A stretch of DNA of 35,670 nt. Origin: Calycina herbarum (taxonomy: Eukaryota; Ascomycota; Leotiomycetes; Helotiales; Pezizellaceae). Each line of letters opens with the position of its first letter. The stretch's first letter is position 1. The DNA is taken from assembly GCA_001414485.1 (NCBI GenBank), contig LLEY01000311.1, positions 1 through 35,670 on the forward strand, written 5' to 3'. The position numbers and the translations under genes are program-made. The notes under the pieces were generated by a model. It had not been told where the DNA came from. It did no database searches and saw only the letters and a list, made by a program, of their open reading frames with translations. Positions 1 through 8,664 of the stretch are shown one piece after another.

Positions 1-1040
1 ACTTAGTTAATCATGCTTTTTATAAAGCATTATTATTCTTAGGTGCAGGAGCTGTAATTCACGCAGTTGCCGATAATCAAGATTTTAGAAAATATGGTGG
101 TTTAAAAGCATATTTACCTTTAACATATTCTGTTATGTTAATAGCTAGTCTTAGTTTAGTTGCCTTCCCTTTTATGACCGGGTTCTATAGTAAAGATTTT
201 ATTTTAGAATCTGCTTATGGACAATTTTACTTTAGTGGTATAGTTGTTTACTTTATAGCCACTATTGGTGCTATGTTTACTACTTTGTACTCAGTTAAAG
301 TTTTATATTTAACTTTCTTAACTAATCCTAATGGGCCTATGATTAATTATTATCATCTAAAATCCCATGTATTGAACTATGATAAAAGAGCCCACGAAGG
401 TAATATATTTATGAGCTTACCTTTAATAATATTAGCTGTATTCTCAATATTCTTTGGTTATATAACTAAAGATATCTTTATAGGGTTAGGTTCAGGTTTC
501 TTTGCGGATAATAGTTTATTTATTCATCCTACACATGAAATAATGTTAGACACTGAATTTGCTGTACCGACTTTATTTAAATTATTACCTCTAGTATTTA
601 CTATTTCACTTAGTGTTTTAGCTATAGTTCTATCAGAATTTATACCTAAAATACTTATTTATTTTAAATTTACTAGATTAGGTTACAATATTTTTGGATT
701 CTTCAATCAACGTTTCTTAATTGAACTTTTCTATAACAAATATGTAACTGGTCTAATTTTAAAATTAGGTGGTCAAACTACTAAGGTTATAGATAAAGGA
801 AGTGTCGAATTATTAGGACCATATGGTTTCGAAAAAAGTTTAATTAATTTAAGTCGAAATATAGCTAGTTTAGATACTAAAGTTATTACTAGTTATGCTT
901 TATATATCTTAATAGGTGTTATTTTTTATTTATTAATACCTTATTTAGCCATAATAGACAATAGCTTATTGCTATTATTAATTATATTAGCTTTGTATAA
1001 TTTTAATTTAACCGTGCGGAGCAAGAAAGACAATAAATAA
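1..1040 (+). CDS. nad5: NADH dehydrogenase subunit 5, 3' part
   Basis: Codes for the C-terminal part of ND5, a proton-pumping antiporter-like subunit of respiratory complex I in the inner mitochondrial membrane. The frame is open from base 3 to TAA at 1038-1040 (about 345 residues). It opens with the conserved stretch [20 protein letters not shown], followed by many hydrophobic helices including the [13 protein letters not shown] segment. The exon is already running at the window edge; the 5' exon (34171-34887) lies at the other end, so the gene is interrupted by the window boundary. The middle part, which normally carries LIHAATMVTAG, is missing. It is followed by a hairpin region, TLE-A and nad2. 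Confidence 0.97.
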   Translation, partial: LVNHAFYKALLFLGAGAVIHAVADNQDFRKYGGLKAYLPLTYSVMLIASLSLVAFPFMTGFYSKDFILESAYGQFYFSGIVVYFIATIGAMFTTLYSVKVLYLTFLTNPNGPMINYYHLKSHVLNYDKRAHEGNIFMSLPLIILAVFSIFFGYITKDIFIGLGSGFFADNSLFIHPTHEIMLDTEFAVPTLFKLLPLVFTISLSVLAIVLSEFIPKILIYFKFTRLGYNIFGFFNQRFLIELFYNKYVTGLILKLGGQTTKVIDKGSVELLGPYGFEKSLINLSRNIASLDTKVITSYALYILIGVIFYLLIPYLAIIDNSLLLLLIILALYNFNLTVRSKKDNK

Positions 1041-1126
1041 CTAATTTAATTATATTTAACTGTATATTGCTCTAAATAAGTACTGCAGCATATCATAAAG
1101 TACATATGAAGTACGTGCTGCTAGTA

Positions 1127-1168
1127 TTTATGACTTACTGCCTACTATAGTAGGCAGTAAGTCATAAA
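1127..1168. repeat. Perfect 42-bp palindrome before TLE-A
   Basis: Bases 1127-1147 are the exact reverse complement of 1148-1168, with no loop (centre CTACTA|TAGTAG). It overlaps the first two bases of TLE-A. A looser inverted repeat lies just upstream (GCAGCA at 1085-1090, TGCTGC at 1116-1121). It would form a strong hairpin in RNA or a cruciform in DNA. Confidence 0.95.
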
Positions 1169-1239
1169 AGAATTAGCTTAAGGGTAAAGCCATTTATGTT
1201 AATATAAGTGATATAAAAGTTCAATTCTTTTATTCTTTG
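1167..1239 (+). repeat. tRNA-like element TLE-A
   Basis: Folds as a tRNA. The acceptor is AAAGAAT (1167-1173) with ATTCTTT (1232-1238). The D arm is GCTT-AAGGGTA-AAGC. The T arm is AAAAG-TTCAATT-CTTTT (1215-1231). The middle arm is CATTTAT/ATAAGTG with the 6-base loop GTTAAT, one pair being G-U. This is the copy closest to a normal tRNA; the loop contains UAA, but the arm is 7 bp and there is no long variable arm, so a real tRNA-Leu is unlikely. The nad2 ATG starts at 1240, directly after the discriminator position. Confidence 0.75.
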
Positions 1240-2973
1240 ATGTTAATTACTTCAATTATGTTTTTATTATTATCTAACGCCGTCACTTTAAGACGAGATA
1301 AGTCTATACTTTTCAGTCGAGTAGCTATTTTAGTTTTACTCTACTCTTTTATACTTGCCTTAAATACCTTATATATTACAAATTTAGATAGAGGTATTGG
1401 TTTATTTGGTGGTTTATTTCATGCAACCAGTACCACACAAAATTTTCATATCTTTATATTTATAATAAGTGCGGCTATTTTACAGTTAACCGGTTTTTAT
1501 CCCAGAAGGGTTTGAATACCTGAATATTCTTCAATAAGTAAATTATTTTTATATAATTTACGGTACTATAGAACAAAAATAGTAGATAAGATGGGAGAAC
1601 AGTTTAAAATAATTGAATATCCTTTAATACTACTATTCATTATAACTGGGGCGGTATTCTTAATATCAAGTAGTGATCTAGTTTCTATATTCCTTTCTAT
1701 AGAGTTACAAAGTTATGGTTTATACTTACTTAGTACATTATATAGAAACTCAGAATTAGCTACTAGTGGTGGTCTTACTTATTTTTTATTAGGTGGTTTA
1801 AGTTCTTGTTTTATTTTATTAGGTACCAGTTTATTATATGCTAATTCGGGTACAACTAATTTAGATGGAATATATGTTGTAACTAGCATAAGTGATTTGG
1901 CGAATGCTTTTACTCCGCATGGGGCAATAGATCTAGCCAAAGAATTAAATCATCAAGTCTTAGATTGATATAAATCAGATTATATAAATATATCTTTACT
2001 AATTTTAAGTGTAGGTTTTTTATTTAAAGTAAGTGCAGCACCATTTCATTTTTGATCACCTGATGTTTATGATGCAATACCTACCATAGTTACCACATTC
2101 GTAGCAATAGTAGCTAAAATATCCATATTCATCTTTTTCCTAGAATTAGTACATTATAGTAGTAATTCCTTATTTAATTATGAATTTAGTTGAACCACAA
2201 GTTTATTGGTTAGTTCTTTACTATCGCTAATAATTGGAGCAGTCTTGGGTCTAAGTCAAGTGAGAATAAAAAGATTGTTTGCTTATAGTACCATTTCACA
2301 CGTAGGATTTATATTATTAGCATTAAGTATTAATAGTATCGAATCAATACAAGCATTTATATTTTACTTAATGCAGTATTCTATTAGTAATTTAAACGCG
2401 TTTATTATACTAATTAGTATCGGTTTTACCTTGTTTTATTATGAAAATAAAACGGAGGAGTATAAAGAATTATCTGAAAAAGAAAATTCACCCATACAGT
2501 TAATAAGCCAATTAAAAGGATATTTTTATATAAATCCAGTATTAGCTTTAAGTTTAACCATAACCATTTTTTCTTTTGCAGGTATACCACCTCTTATAGG
2601 TTTTTTTGCCAAACAGATGGTATTAAGTGCTGCTTTAGATAGTGGTTATGTTTTTATGGCTTTAGTTGCCATATTAACGAGTGTGATTAGCGCAGTTTAT
2701 TATTTAAATATAATCAAACAAGTTTTCTTTGATCAACCAGATTATCAAATCAACGATGAGATAAAAAATCTAAATTTAGAAGGTAATATATCTTCGAATA
2801 AAAATCCCAATATAATCCAAAAATTCACCTTTAAAGTAGATAGTATTATATTATCTAGCCCCTTAACTATTACTATATCTACATTATCTATGATAATACT
2901 TTTATTTATGTTTATACCGGAAGAATGATTAAGTATGGCTAATATATTAGCGTTAATACTATTTAATGCTTAA
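1240..2973 (+). CDS. nad2: NADH dehydrogenase subunit 2
   Basis: ND2 of complex I, a proton-pumping membrane subunit. The frame runs 578 codons (577 aa) with in-frame TGA codons read as Trp, for example near 1966, 2053, 2191 and 2926. Recognisable parts are [22 protein letters not shown] in the antiporter-like core and [17 protein letters not shown]. The ATG at 1240 is chosen because it directly follows TLE-A; a TTG sits in frame at 1237 inside the element. The stop TAA (2971-2973) is immediately followed by an ATG at 2974. In fungi that ATG would normally be nad3, but here it opens orf171. The last 13 codons are repeated in diverged form before nad3 (3451-3489). Confidence 0.96.
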
Positions 2974-3489
2974 ATGACAAACAACACCATAAATAATAGA
3001 CCCAGAGGCCGAATAGGACCAGTTATAGTGGCTAATCCTACTCACCCCTATAACGCAATAAATACATTACCTATAATAGGTCGACCTCCACGCGGTTATG
3101 TTGCTCATAGACCTGCACTCATGCTTTTTTTTTTCTGCTCAGCATGCGGAGCAAGACTTCTGTGCGTAGCAAAAGGAAAAATCAGCACGCCTCTAATGAT
3201 TGTTAAACCAAAGTTTTATTTAAGATCCAATATAAATAGTATACAAACAGGGCATAGTTCTATATCTAATTTAAACCCTAATATAAGCTCCTGCGGTTGC
3301 TGATTTGGTTCTGCTCTCTACGAAGTAGTAGAGCAGAACCAAAAAGCATGAGCAAGAGAAAAATTCATCTATCTCTCTTTTTCTGGCTTCGCATGAAAAA
3401 AAAGAAGAAGAGATAGTATTATATTGTATAGTCCCTTAAAAAAATTAAGTAAGACTAATATATTAGCATTAATACTATTAAATGCTTAA
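2974..3489 (+). CDS. orf171 between nad2 and nad3, with nad3-like start and nad2-like end
   Basis: Read with TGA as Trp, the frame is open for 171 codons. It starts at an ATG directly after the nad2 TAA and stops at a TAA directly before the nad3 ATG. The first residues, MTNNT, resemble nad3's MTSTT. The tail (DSIILYSPL, then TNILALILLNA) matches the nad2 C-terminus (DSIILSSPL, then [11 protein letters not shown]), with a gap of about 21 codons. Between copies several differences are synonymous (agc/agt, gcg/gca). The middle is proline/arginine rich (GPVIVANPTHPYNAINTLP) and I do not recognise it. A palindromic repeat (3304-3343) lies inside the frame. It may be a chimeric ORF made when an element inserted and duplicated the nad2/nad3 junction. 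Whether it is translated is unknown. Confidence 0.5.
3304..3343. repeat. Palindromic element, TTTGGTTCTGCTCT type
   Basis: Arms TTTGGTTCTGCTCT (3304-3317) and AGAGCAGAACCAAA (3330-3343) enclose CTACGAAGTAGT, which itself pairs as CTAC-GAA-GTAG. Related copies occur at 7633-7672 (inverted orientation), 33667-33706 (inverted), 4762-4806, 7422-7483 and 10211-10250. Nearby words GCATGAGCAAGAG and TTCGCATGAAAAAAAAG recur in other spacers. Confidence 0.9.
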
Positions 3490-3903
3490 ATGACAAGTAC
3501 AACTTTTTTTTTTTTTTTTATACCATTAATTGCTATTATATTCTTAGCGGTTAATTTATTATTGGCTCCCCATAATCCATATCAGGAAAAAGATAGTGTA
3601 TTTGAATGTGGTTTCCATTCTTTTTTAGGTCAAAATAGAACACAATTCAGTATTTCTTTCTTTATTTTTGCACTTCTTTTTTTATTATTTGATTTAGAAA
3701 TTCTTTTAGTTTATCCTTATGTAGTTAGTGCATATGCAAATGGTATATATGGTTTAGTTATAATGCTAATATTTTTTTTAGCCTTGACGTTAGGATTTGC
3801 TTTTGAATTAGGTAAAAATGCCTTAAAAATAGATAGCAGGCAAATGCTTACTTTAGATAACAAGCAAACATCTAAATTGTTTACGATAACTGAAACAAAT
3901 TAG
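3490..3903 (+). CDS. nad3: NADH dehydrogenase subunit 3
   Basis: ND3 of complex I, 137 aa, slightly longer than the usual 110-135. After an unusual poly-T (poly-Phe) stretch in the first helix it has the conserved core PYQEKDSVFECGFHSF (the loop cysteine that reports the A/D state of complex I), GQNRTQFSISFFIFALLFLL, FDLEILLVYP and LGFAFELGKNALKID. The ATG at 3490 abuts the TAA of orf171. In relatives this ATG normally abuts or overlaps the nad2 stop, so the arrangement is preserved with orf171 between. Confidence 0.97.
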   Translation: MTSTTFFFFFIPLIAIIFLAVNLLLAPHNPYQEKDSVFECGFHSFLGQNRTQFSISFFIFALLFLLFDLEILLVYPYVVSAYANGIYGLVIMLIFFLALTLGFAFELGKNALKIDSRQMLTLDNKQTSKLFTITETN

Positions 3904-4044
3904 ATTCATTAATTATAAAAAACTAAGAGATGATATGGTTTAAAGTTTTTTGCTTTAATACCCCTATATTAATTCAGATGTAAAAACAATAAGCCGTTCC
4001 CCTCTAAATGTTAATACCATCAATAATATTTTAAATAGGTAAAA
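3904..4044. other. Spacer after nad3
   Basis: AT-rich, with no open frame of note and no tRNA. Contains a short C-rich stretch (ttcccctct). I see nothing further in it. Confidence 0.6.
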
Positions 4045-4072
4045 TTATAGCTAATTTTATAATTAGTTATAA
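4045..4072. repeat. Hairpin abutting TLE-B
   Basis: TTATAGCTAATT (4045-4056), loop TTAT, AATTAGTTATAA (4061-4072), with one G-U pair. It ends on the base before the TLE-B acceptor starts. Confidence 0.85.
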
Positions 4073-4162
4073 AAAGAATTAGCTTAAAGGTAAAGCAAAT
4101 TTTACTTAATAATTATTATTATTAATAAAATAAAAATAAAAGTTCGATTCTTTTATTCTTTC
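4073..4162 (+). repeat. tRNA-like element TLE-B
   Basis: Acceptor AAAGAAT (4073-4079)/ATTCTTT (4155-4161), D arm GCTT-AAAGGTA-AAGC, T arm AAAAG-TTCGATT-CTTTT. The middle arm is a long hairpin: ATTTTA, bulged C, TTAATAAT (to 4113), loop TATT, ATTATTAA, TAAAAT (4118-4131). There is no usable anticodon loop. Nearly identical to TLE-C. Confidence 0.75.
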
Positions 4163-4241
4163 ATGCGTGCGGCTTCTGCTTTTTTCATGCGAAGCCAGAA
4201 AAAGAGAGAGCCAGAGCTAGAGCCAGAGCCAGAGCCAGAAA
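4162..4241. repeat. 55-80 bp direct repeat, copy 1 (CATGCGTGCGGCTTCTGC type)
   Basis: Begins CATGCGTGCGGCTTCTGC, then TTTTTTCATGCGAAGCCAG, then AAAAAGAGAGAG, then a hexamer run (CCAGAG with one variant). Copies 2 and 3 are at 8524-8580 and 18668-18730, with shorter hexamer runs. GGCTTCTGC and GCGAAGCC give internal pairing. Confidence 0.85.
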
Positions 4242-4496
4242 CATATACCTTCCTGCCATACCATACTTCGTAAGTAAGCACTTGCTGATTTTTTCTGGCT
4301 CTACTACAGCCATACCATACTTATTGCTCTACGAAGTCGCATGAGTAAGCAAGAGAGCAGTGCTTCGCATGAAAAAAAGCAGAGCGGCGTTTTACATAGG
4401 GAATAGCACGGTTTATATAGTTATGTATAGTCTTTTTTAATATAGACAATAAGCATATAAATAAAGATCAAGTTAACCTAAATAATATAATTAAAA
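4242..4496. repeat. Repeat-rich spacer before atp8
   Basis: A mosaic of repeat-family words: CTGCCATACCATACTTCG, GCACTTGCTGATTTTTTCTG, CATACTTATTGCTCTACG, AGTGCTTCGCATGAAAAAA. It ends in about 60 bp of plain AT-rich leader before the atp8 ATG. No gene seen. Confidence 0.7.
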
Positions 4497-4643
4497 ATGC
4501 CTCAATTAGTACCCTTTTATTTTATGAATCAAATCACATTTGCCTTTATACTACTAGTAATAACTGTATATATTTTTTCTAAGTTTGTACTAGCCAGATT
4601 CGTTCGTTTATTTATTTCTCGAATATTTATAAGTAAGTTATAA
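4497..4643 (+). CDS. atp8: ATP synthase F0 subunit 8
   Basis: Small membrane subunit of the ATP synthase F0 stator. It is 48 aa, the normal fungal length, starting MPQLVPFYFMNQITFAF (the MPQLVPF signature) with one transmembrane helix (about residues 11-30) and a basic tail (RFVRLFISRIF). Start ATG at 4497, stop TAA at 4641-4643. It precedes atp6, as in most fungi, but here about 320 bp of hairpin-rich spacer separates them. The 3' end of the coding sequence forms half of a 15-bp hairpin. Confidence 0.95.
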   Translation: MPQLVPFYFMNQITFAFILLVITVYIFSKFVLARFVRLFISRIFISKL

Positions 4644-4659
4644 TAATATTCGAGAAATA
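4613..4659. terminator. 15-bp hairpin spanning the atp8 stop
   Basis: TATTTCTCGAATATT (4613-4627) is the exact complement of AATATTCGAGAAATA (4645-4659), with a 17-base loop that contains the stop codon. It may act as an mRNA 3'-end or processing signal; this is inferred from position only. Confidence 0.5.
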
Positions 4660-4748
4660 TTTAAATAAACTTTAAACAGTCATATATAATGCATATTTGC
4701 TGGCTATTACCTACCCAAAATACAATTGAATATATATTAAATGTATCT

Positions 4749-4820
4749 CCTCTTCTTGCTATTTTTTTTTTCTGCTCTCTACGAAGTAGTAGAGCAGAAA
4801 AAAAAAGTATGACGAAGAGG
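4749..4820. repeat. Nested palindromic element in the atp8-atp6 spacer
   Basis: Outer arms CCTCTTC (4749-4755) and GAAGAGG (4814-4820) enclose an inner hairpin: T-run plus CTGCTCT, then CTACGAAGTAG, then AGAGCAG plus A-run (4762-4806). This is a double-hairpin layout. An ORF through it is the result of the repeat, not a gene. Confidence 0.85.
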
Positions 4821-4849
4821 TATTATACCTGTGTATGGATAATAATTAA

Positions 4850-4851
<2 letters not shown>

Positions 4852-4880
<29 letters not shown>
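4852..4880. repeat. (AT)n microsatellite
   Basis: About 14 AT units in the atp8-atp6 spacer, downstream of the nested palindrome. No gene between 4821 and 4965. Confidence 0.95.
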
Positions 4881-4883
<3 letters not shown>

Positions 4884-4965
4884 GCATAAACACACTGGCT
4901 GGTTGAATTAGAAGTGTAAATAGTGTAAATTTCAATAAATTTTACTTTAAAATAACTCTCAGAAG

Positions 4966-5742
4966 ATGAACAATATATACACGCAAATTTGTAGCCCACT
5001 AGACCAATTTGAAATCAGAAACCTATTAAGCGTTAATGCTCCAATTCTTGGTAATTTACAATTATCTTTAACTAATATCGGATTATACCTAGTGACAGGT
5101 ACATTCCTAATAATTTCCTTAAACTTATTAGCCACAAACTATAATAAAATAGTTGGTAATGGTTGATCAATGGGTCAAGAATCATTATATGCTACTGTAC
5201 ATAGTATAGTAGTAAACCAAATAAACCCTACGAAAGGTCAAGTATATTTTCCTTTTATATATACTTTATTTGTTTTTATCCTTATAAACAATCTAATAGG
5301 TATGGTTCCATACAGTTTTGCGTCAACAAGTCATTTTATATTTACGTTTGCTCTTAGCTTTACTGTAGTACTGGGTGCAACCATATTAGGATTTCAAAAA
5401 CATAAACTAGAATTTTTCTCATTATTAGTACCAGCTGGTTGTCCTTTAGCCTTATTACCATTACTAGTTTTAATTGAGTTTATCTCGTACTTATCTAGAA
5501 ATGTTTCATTAGGGCTTAGATTAGGAGCTAATATATTAAGTGGACACATGTTATTAAATATTTTGGCTGGTTTTACTTACAATATTATGACATCTGGTTT
5601 TATTTTTTTTTTCTTAGGACTAATACCTTTAGCGTTTATTATCGCATTTTCAGGTTTAGAACTGGGTATAGCTTTCATACAGGCCCAAGTATTTGTAGTT
5701 TTAACAAGTAGCTATATTAAAGATGCTTTAGACTTACACTAA
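4966..5742 (+). CDS. atp6: ATP synthase F0 subunit a (6)
   Basis: Subunit a of ATP synthase, which forms the proton half-channels against the c-ring; inner membrane. 258 aa, normal for fungi. An in-frame TGA at 5164 is read as Trp. Conserved parts are NLIGMVPYSFASTSHF, the helix with SLGLRLGANILSGH (containing the essential arginine) and the C-terminal AFIQAQVFVVLTSSYIKDAL. Start ATG at 4966, stop TAA at 5740-5742. trnC follows 25 bp later. Confidence 0.98.
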
Positions 5743-5767
5743 TTCATATGAATTACCTCAACTATAC

Positions 5768-5839
5768 GAGATGTGTTGTAGTTGGTCCTACGTTTGGATT
5801 GCAGATCTAAAATATGGGGTTCGAGTCCCCCGTGTCTCT
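5768..5839 (+). tRNA. trnC: tRNA-Cys (GCA)
   Basis: Acceptor GAGATGT (5768-5774)/GTGTCTC (5832-5838). Anticodon loop TTGCAGA, anticodon GCA. T arm GGGG-TTCGAGT-CCCC. It separates atp6 from rnpB. Confidence 0.93.
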
Positions 5840-6160
5840 TTATACTTCATGAGACTGGCCATACTTCTGGCTCTGGCTCGTGCCTTTTTTTTCTGCTCTG
5901 TCATACTACCTTCGTAGAGAGCCAGAAAAAATCAGCAAGTGCTCTGCACAACGCAGTAGTATGAGCAGGGTATATTTAGTTTTTATAAATATTTAAATCA
6001 CTAAAAAAAACTGTGCAATATCTCTAAATTAATCTATAATTTAATCAGGTTAAATTTTATATATTACTATTATATAAGTTAGTTTATTGTTTCTAATTAA
6101 ACTAAATCTTCTTATAAAAAAAAAAGGATTTTTAAGTCCTTATAATTTAATATTATACTT
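5840..6160. repeat. Spacer with palindromic element between trnC and rnpB
   Basis: At 5884-5931 a T-run with CTGCTCTG, a TACGAAGG-type centre and AGAGCCAG with an A-run form a degenerate member of the palindromic family, preceded by CTTCTGGCTCTGGCTC. The rest (5970-6160) is AT-rich, including an A10 run and AAAGGATTTTTAAGTCCTT, a small hairpin. No gene seen. Confidence 0.7.
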
Positions 6161-6429
6161 GTTTGTGATACTAACAGTAAAATGCTATACCTTCGTATAG
6201 CATAGGAAAGTCCGGCGCATATTAAGCGAAAACATATAAAGAATGTATGTTAAGTAAAAGCTAGGGTATTTAACAGAAAATTAGGGACATCTTACTATAA
6301 ATATAGCTAAATGTATTAATTAAAACTAAATTAAATACAGTATAAGATGTACGCGAACTTGCAAGCCCGATGTTATGCTTTAATATAGATTAATAACTAT
6401 GACAGGAACCGGCTTAATTGTATCCAAAC
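6161..6429 (+). ncRNA. rnpB: Mitochondrial RNase P RNA
   Basis: RNA component of RNase P, which removes 5' leaders of tRNA precursors. Conserved region I, GGAAAGTCCGG, is at 6205-6215. Conserved region V, GACAGGAACCGGCTTA, is at 6401-6416. Together these form the P4 helix. P3 is a clean hairpin, ATGCTATAC-CTTC-GTATAGCAT (6182-6203). The ends close as P1: GTTTGtGATAC (6161-6171) with GTATCCAAAC (6420-6429). About 270 nt, compact compared with bacterial RNAs, as known for ascomycete mitochondrial versions. The exact ends are set by P1 and could extend a little further. It lies between two tRNA genes. Confidence 0.88.
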
Positions 6430-6454
6430 TTATAACCGTGGATTAATATATTTA

Positions 6455-6536
6455 CTGCGTCTTCGAAGACTTCTGGCTTACTTACTTTACGAAGTATGGT
6501 ATGGTATGGCAGAGCGCGCTATTCTTTTTTTTTTAG
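6455..6536. repeat. 82-bp repeat, copy 1
   Basis: Identical to 21561-21641 except for one T in the terminal T-run. Contains GCGTCTTCGAAGAC, a short palindrome, then CTTCTGGCTTACTTACTTTA, then GAAGTATGGTATGGTATGGC. The middle part occurs in reverse orientation at 21007-21045 and 27437-27475. Confidence 0.95.
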
Positions 6537-6638
6537 TTAAAATAAAGTGTACTGTGGATTAAATAAATAATAATATAATAATACTTTATTTTTAATTTCT
6601 TTTATAGGTTTAAAAATTTAATGTTTTGTAATATTAAA

Positions 6639-6709
6639 CTCTTATTAGCTTAATGGTAGAGCCGAATACTTCTAATATTTAGATTCAAGTTCAAGTCTTG
6701 AATAAGAGC
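6639..6709 (+). tRNA. trnR(ucu): tRNA-Arg (TCT)
   Basis: Acceptor CTCTTAT (6639-6645)/ATAAGAG (6702-6708). Anticodon loop CTTCTAA, anticodon TCT, reading AGR. T arm TCAAG-TTCAAGT-CTTGA. Confidence 0.92.
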
Positions 6710-7213
<504 letters not shown>

Positions 7214-7276
7214 TATATTTGTATAAATTTTATTTTATTACTTATTACCATATATATTTGTATAATAATTAAATTA

Positions 7277-7304
7277 TTAATTACCAAAGATATTTGGTAA
7301 TTAA
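7277..7304. repeat. Perfect hairpin before TLE-C
   Basis: TTAATTACCAAA (7277-7288), loop GATA, TTTGGTAATTAA (7293-7304); 12 perfect pairs, ending two bases before TLE-C. Confidence 0.92.
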
Positions 7305-7306
7305 TA

Positions 7307-7396
7307 AAAGAATTAGCTTAAAGGTAAAGCAAATTTTACTTAATAATTATTATTATTAATAAAATAAAAATAAAAGTTCGATTCTTTTATTCTTTC
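7307..7396 (+). repeat. tRNA-like element TLE-C
   Basis: Acceptor AAAGAAT (7307-7313)/ATTCTTT (7389-7395). The D arm, extended middle hairpin and T arm (AAAAG-TTCGATT-CTTTT) are the same as in TLE-B. Both copies are followed by CATGCGT, so their 3' flanks may be duplicated too. Confidence 0.75.
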
Positions 7397-7421
7397 ATGC
7401 GTTACACATGCTCCTTTTGCT

Positions 7422-7483
7422 TATTTTTTTTTCTGCTCTCTACGAATACGAATACGAATACGAAGTAGTAGAGCAGAAAAAAA
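7422..7483. repeat. Palindromic element with expanded ACGAAT loop
   Basis: T-run plus CTGCTCT, then CTACGAATACGAATACGAA, then a TACGAAGTAGT segment, AGAGCAG and an A-run. Relative to other copies the loop word (T)ACGAA has expanded into four tandem hexamer units (about 7442-7466), a sign of slippage within the element. Confidence 0.88.
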
Positions 7484-7509
7484 AGTACAGGAGCAAAAAA
7501 AGGTAGAAC

Positions 7510-7581
7510 AGCGTGTTAGTTCAATGGTAGAACATTGTGTTTTGCCTACAAATGTTACAGGTTCGAATCTTGTACACGTGT
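7510..7581 (+). tRNA. tRNA-like copy of tRNA-Arg(UCG) with anticodon TTG
   Basis: Near copy of trnR(ucg) at 18428-18499: same D arm GTTC-AATGGTA-GAAC, same T arm ACAGG-TTCGAAT-CTTGT and shared flanks on both sides. The anticodon loop is TTTTGCC (anticodon TTG, Gln) instead of TTTCGGC (TCG, Arg). Position 37 is a pyrimidine and the first acceptor pair is A-G, so this may be a decaying copy. A normal tRNA-Gln exists at 29549, so this gene is not needed for CAR codons. Functional status uncertain. Confidence 0.6.
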
Positions 7582-7834
7582 CTTAGCATAAACTTGACTA
7601 ATCTATATCCTCGTAAATGTATTTCTGTGCTTTTTGGTTCTGCTCTACTACTTCGTAGAGAGCAGAACCAAATTAGCCAAAAATCTAGTCATTATATTCT
7701 GTTTTTTTTTATTAATGCTCATGTAAGCATTAATTTATCTATATCTTTTAAATAAGCACTATGTACTTGTTTTATTAGATAAGTGGTAATAGAAATAGTG
7801 AGGTATAATAAATCAAATATTTTACTGTGCTTAT
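7582..7834. repeat. Spacer duplicated from or with 18500-18745
   Basis: Downstream of the tRNA copy, words shared in order with the 18500-18745 spacer include GTAAATGTATTTCTGTGC, a TTATATTC word and GTGAGGTATAATAAA (7799-7813). Inserted at 7633-7672 is an inverted palindromic element (TTTGGTTCTGCTCT ... AGAGCAGAACCAAA). No protein gene before nad6. Confidence 0.75.
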
Positions 7835-8500
7835 ATGAACAGTCTTTATCTTTTAAGTGAAACGTACACAAACGGTTATAGAGTAGAAATTTTAGGCATT
7901 CTTTCATTAATGGCAATATTATGTGGAATACTAGTTATTATCAGTAAAAATCCCATTGTTTCTGTGTTATTCCTAATTGGTTTGTTTTTAAGTATAGCTA
8001 GTTACCTTATTATATTAGGTTTAACTTTCATAGGTCTTTCTTATTTATTGGTATATGTGGGAGCCGTTTCTATTTTATTCCTTTTTATTCTAATGTTAAT
8101 AAATGTTAGAATAAGTGAATTATTAAGTAATACTAGTAATAGTATAGCTTTGGCAATATTTATATCCATTTCATTTAGTTATACAGTAAATTATATATTA
8201 CCTTATTGTATTGTTCATTACAATACCTTTAGCTTTAATATTACAACAATTAGTCTTATTTATAATGTTATTTCACGTTCTTTTTTTAAATTGAGTGGTG
8301 TAGAGCTAGATAACGATGAAATATATTTTGTTTCTAGTAAAGTCTGAGATGGAAGTTTATTAGAAGTTAGTCATATTGCAACAATAGGTAATATATTATA
8401 TACTATGTATGGTATATGATTGATATTAACATCTATAATATTATTACTAGCTATGGTGGGTGCTATTGTAATTACAATTAAACCCCAAAACACTGCTTAA
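7835..8500 (+). CDS. nad6: NADH dehydrogenase subunit 6
   Basis: ND6 of complex I, 221 aa, all hydrophobic helices. Typical segments are KNPIVSVLFLIGLFLSIASY and GLSYLLVYVGAVSILFLFIL, the conserved helix with a pi-bulge glycine motif. In-frame TGA codons near 8344 and 8419 are read as Trp. Start ATG at 7835; stop TAA at 8498-8500. Standard length for ascomycetes. Confidence 0.96.
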
Positions 8501-8523
8501 TTACCCTAGATACTGATTTAAAT

Positions 8524-8580
8524 CATGCGTGCGGTTTCTGCTTTTTTCATGCCAGAAAAAGAGAGAGCCAGAGCAAGAAA
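8524..8580. repeat. 55-80 bp direct repeat, copy 2
   Basis: CATGCGTGCGGTTTCTGC and following T-run, CATGCCAG, A-run and GAGAGAGCCAGAGC, as in 4162-4241 but with a short internal deletion (GCGAAG missing) and one hexamer unit. Confidence 0.85.
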
Positions 8581-8612
8581 TACAGCTCTTCGAAGAGTAT
8601 CCCAAAGTAATG

Positions 8613-8654
8613 TACCTCTTCTTCTTTTTTTTAGTGCGGAGCAAGAGAGAGGTA
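8613..8654. repeat. Hairpin before TLE-D
   Basis: TACCTCT (8613-8619) pairs with AGAGGTA (8648-8654); the loop is CT- and T-rich with GTGCGGAGCAAGAG. It ends 10 bases before TLE-D. Confidence 0.6.
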
Positions 8655-8664
8655 ATAAGTAATA

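Noticed and set aside
1167..1239. TLE-A as a genuine tRNA-Leu (UAA)
   Set aside because: The loop contains UAA, but the arm is 7 bp with a 6-base loop and there is no long variable arm. Two proper tRNA-Leu genes exist elsewhere.
4689..4889. ORF in the atp8-atp6 spacer
   Set aside because: Made of the nested palindrome and the (AT)n tract; ends in repetitive Ile/Tyr codons.
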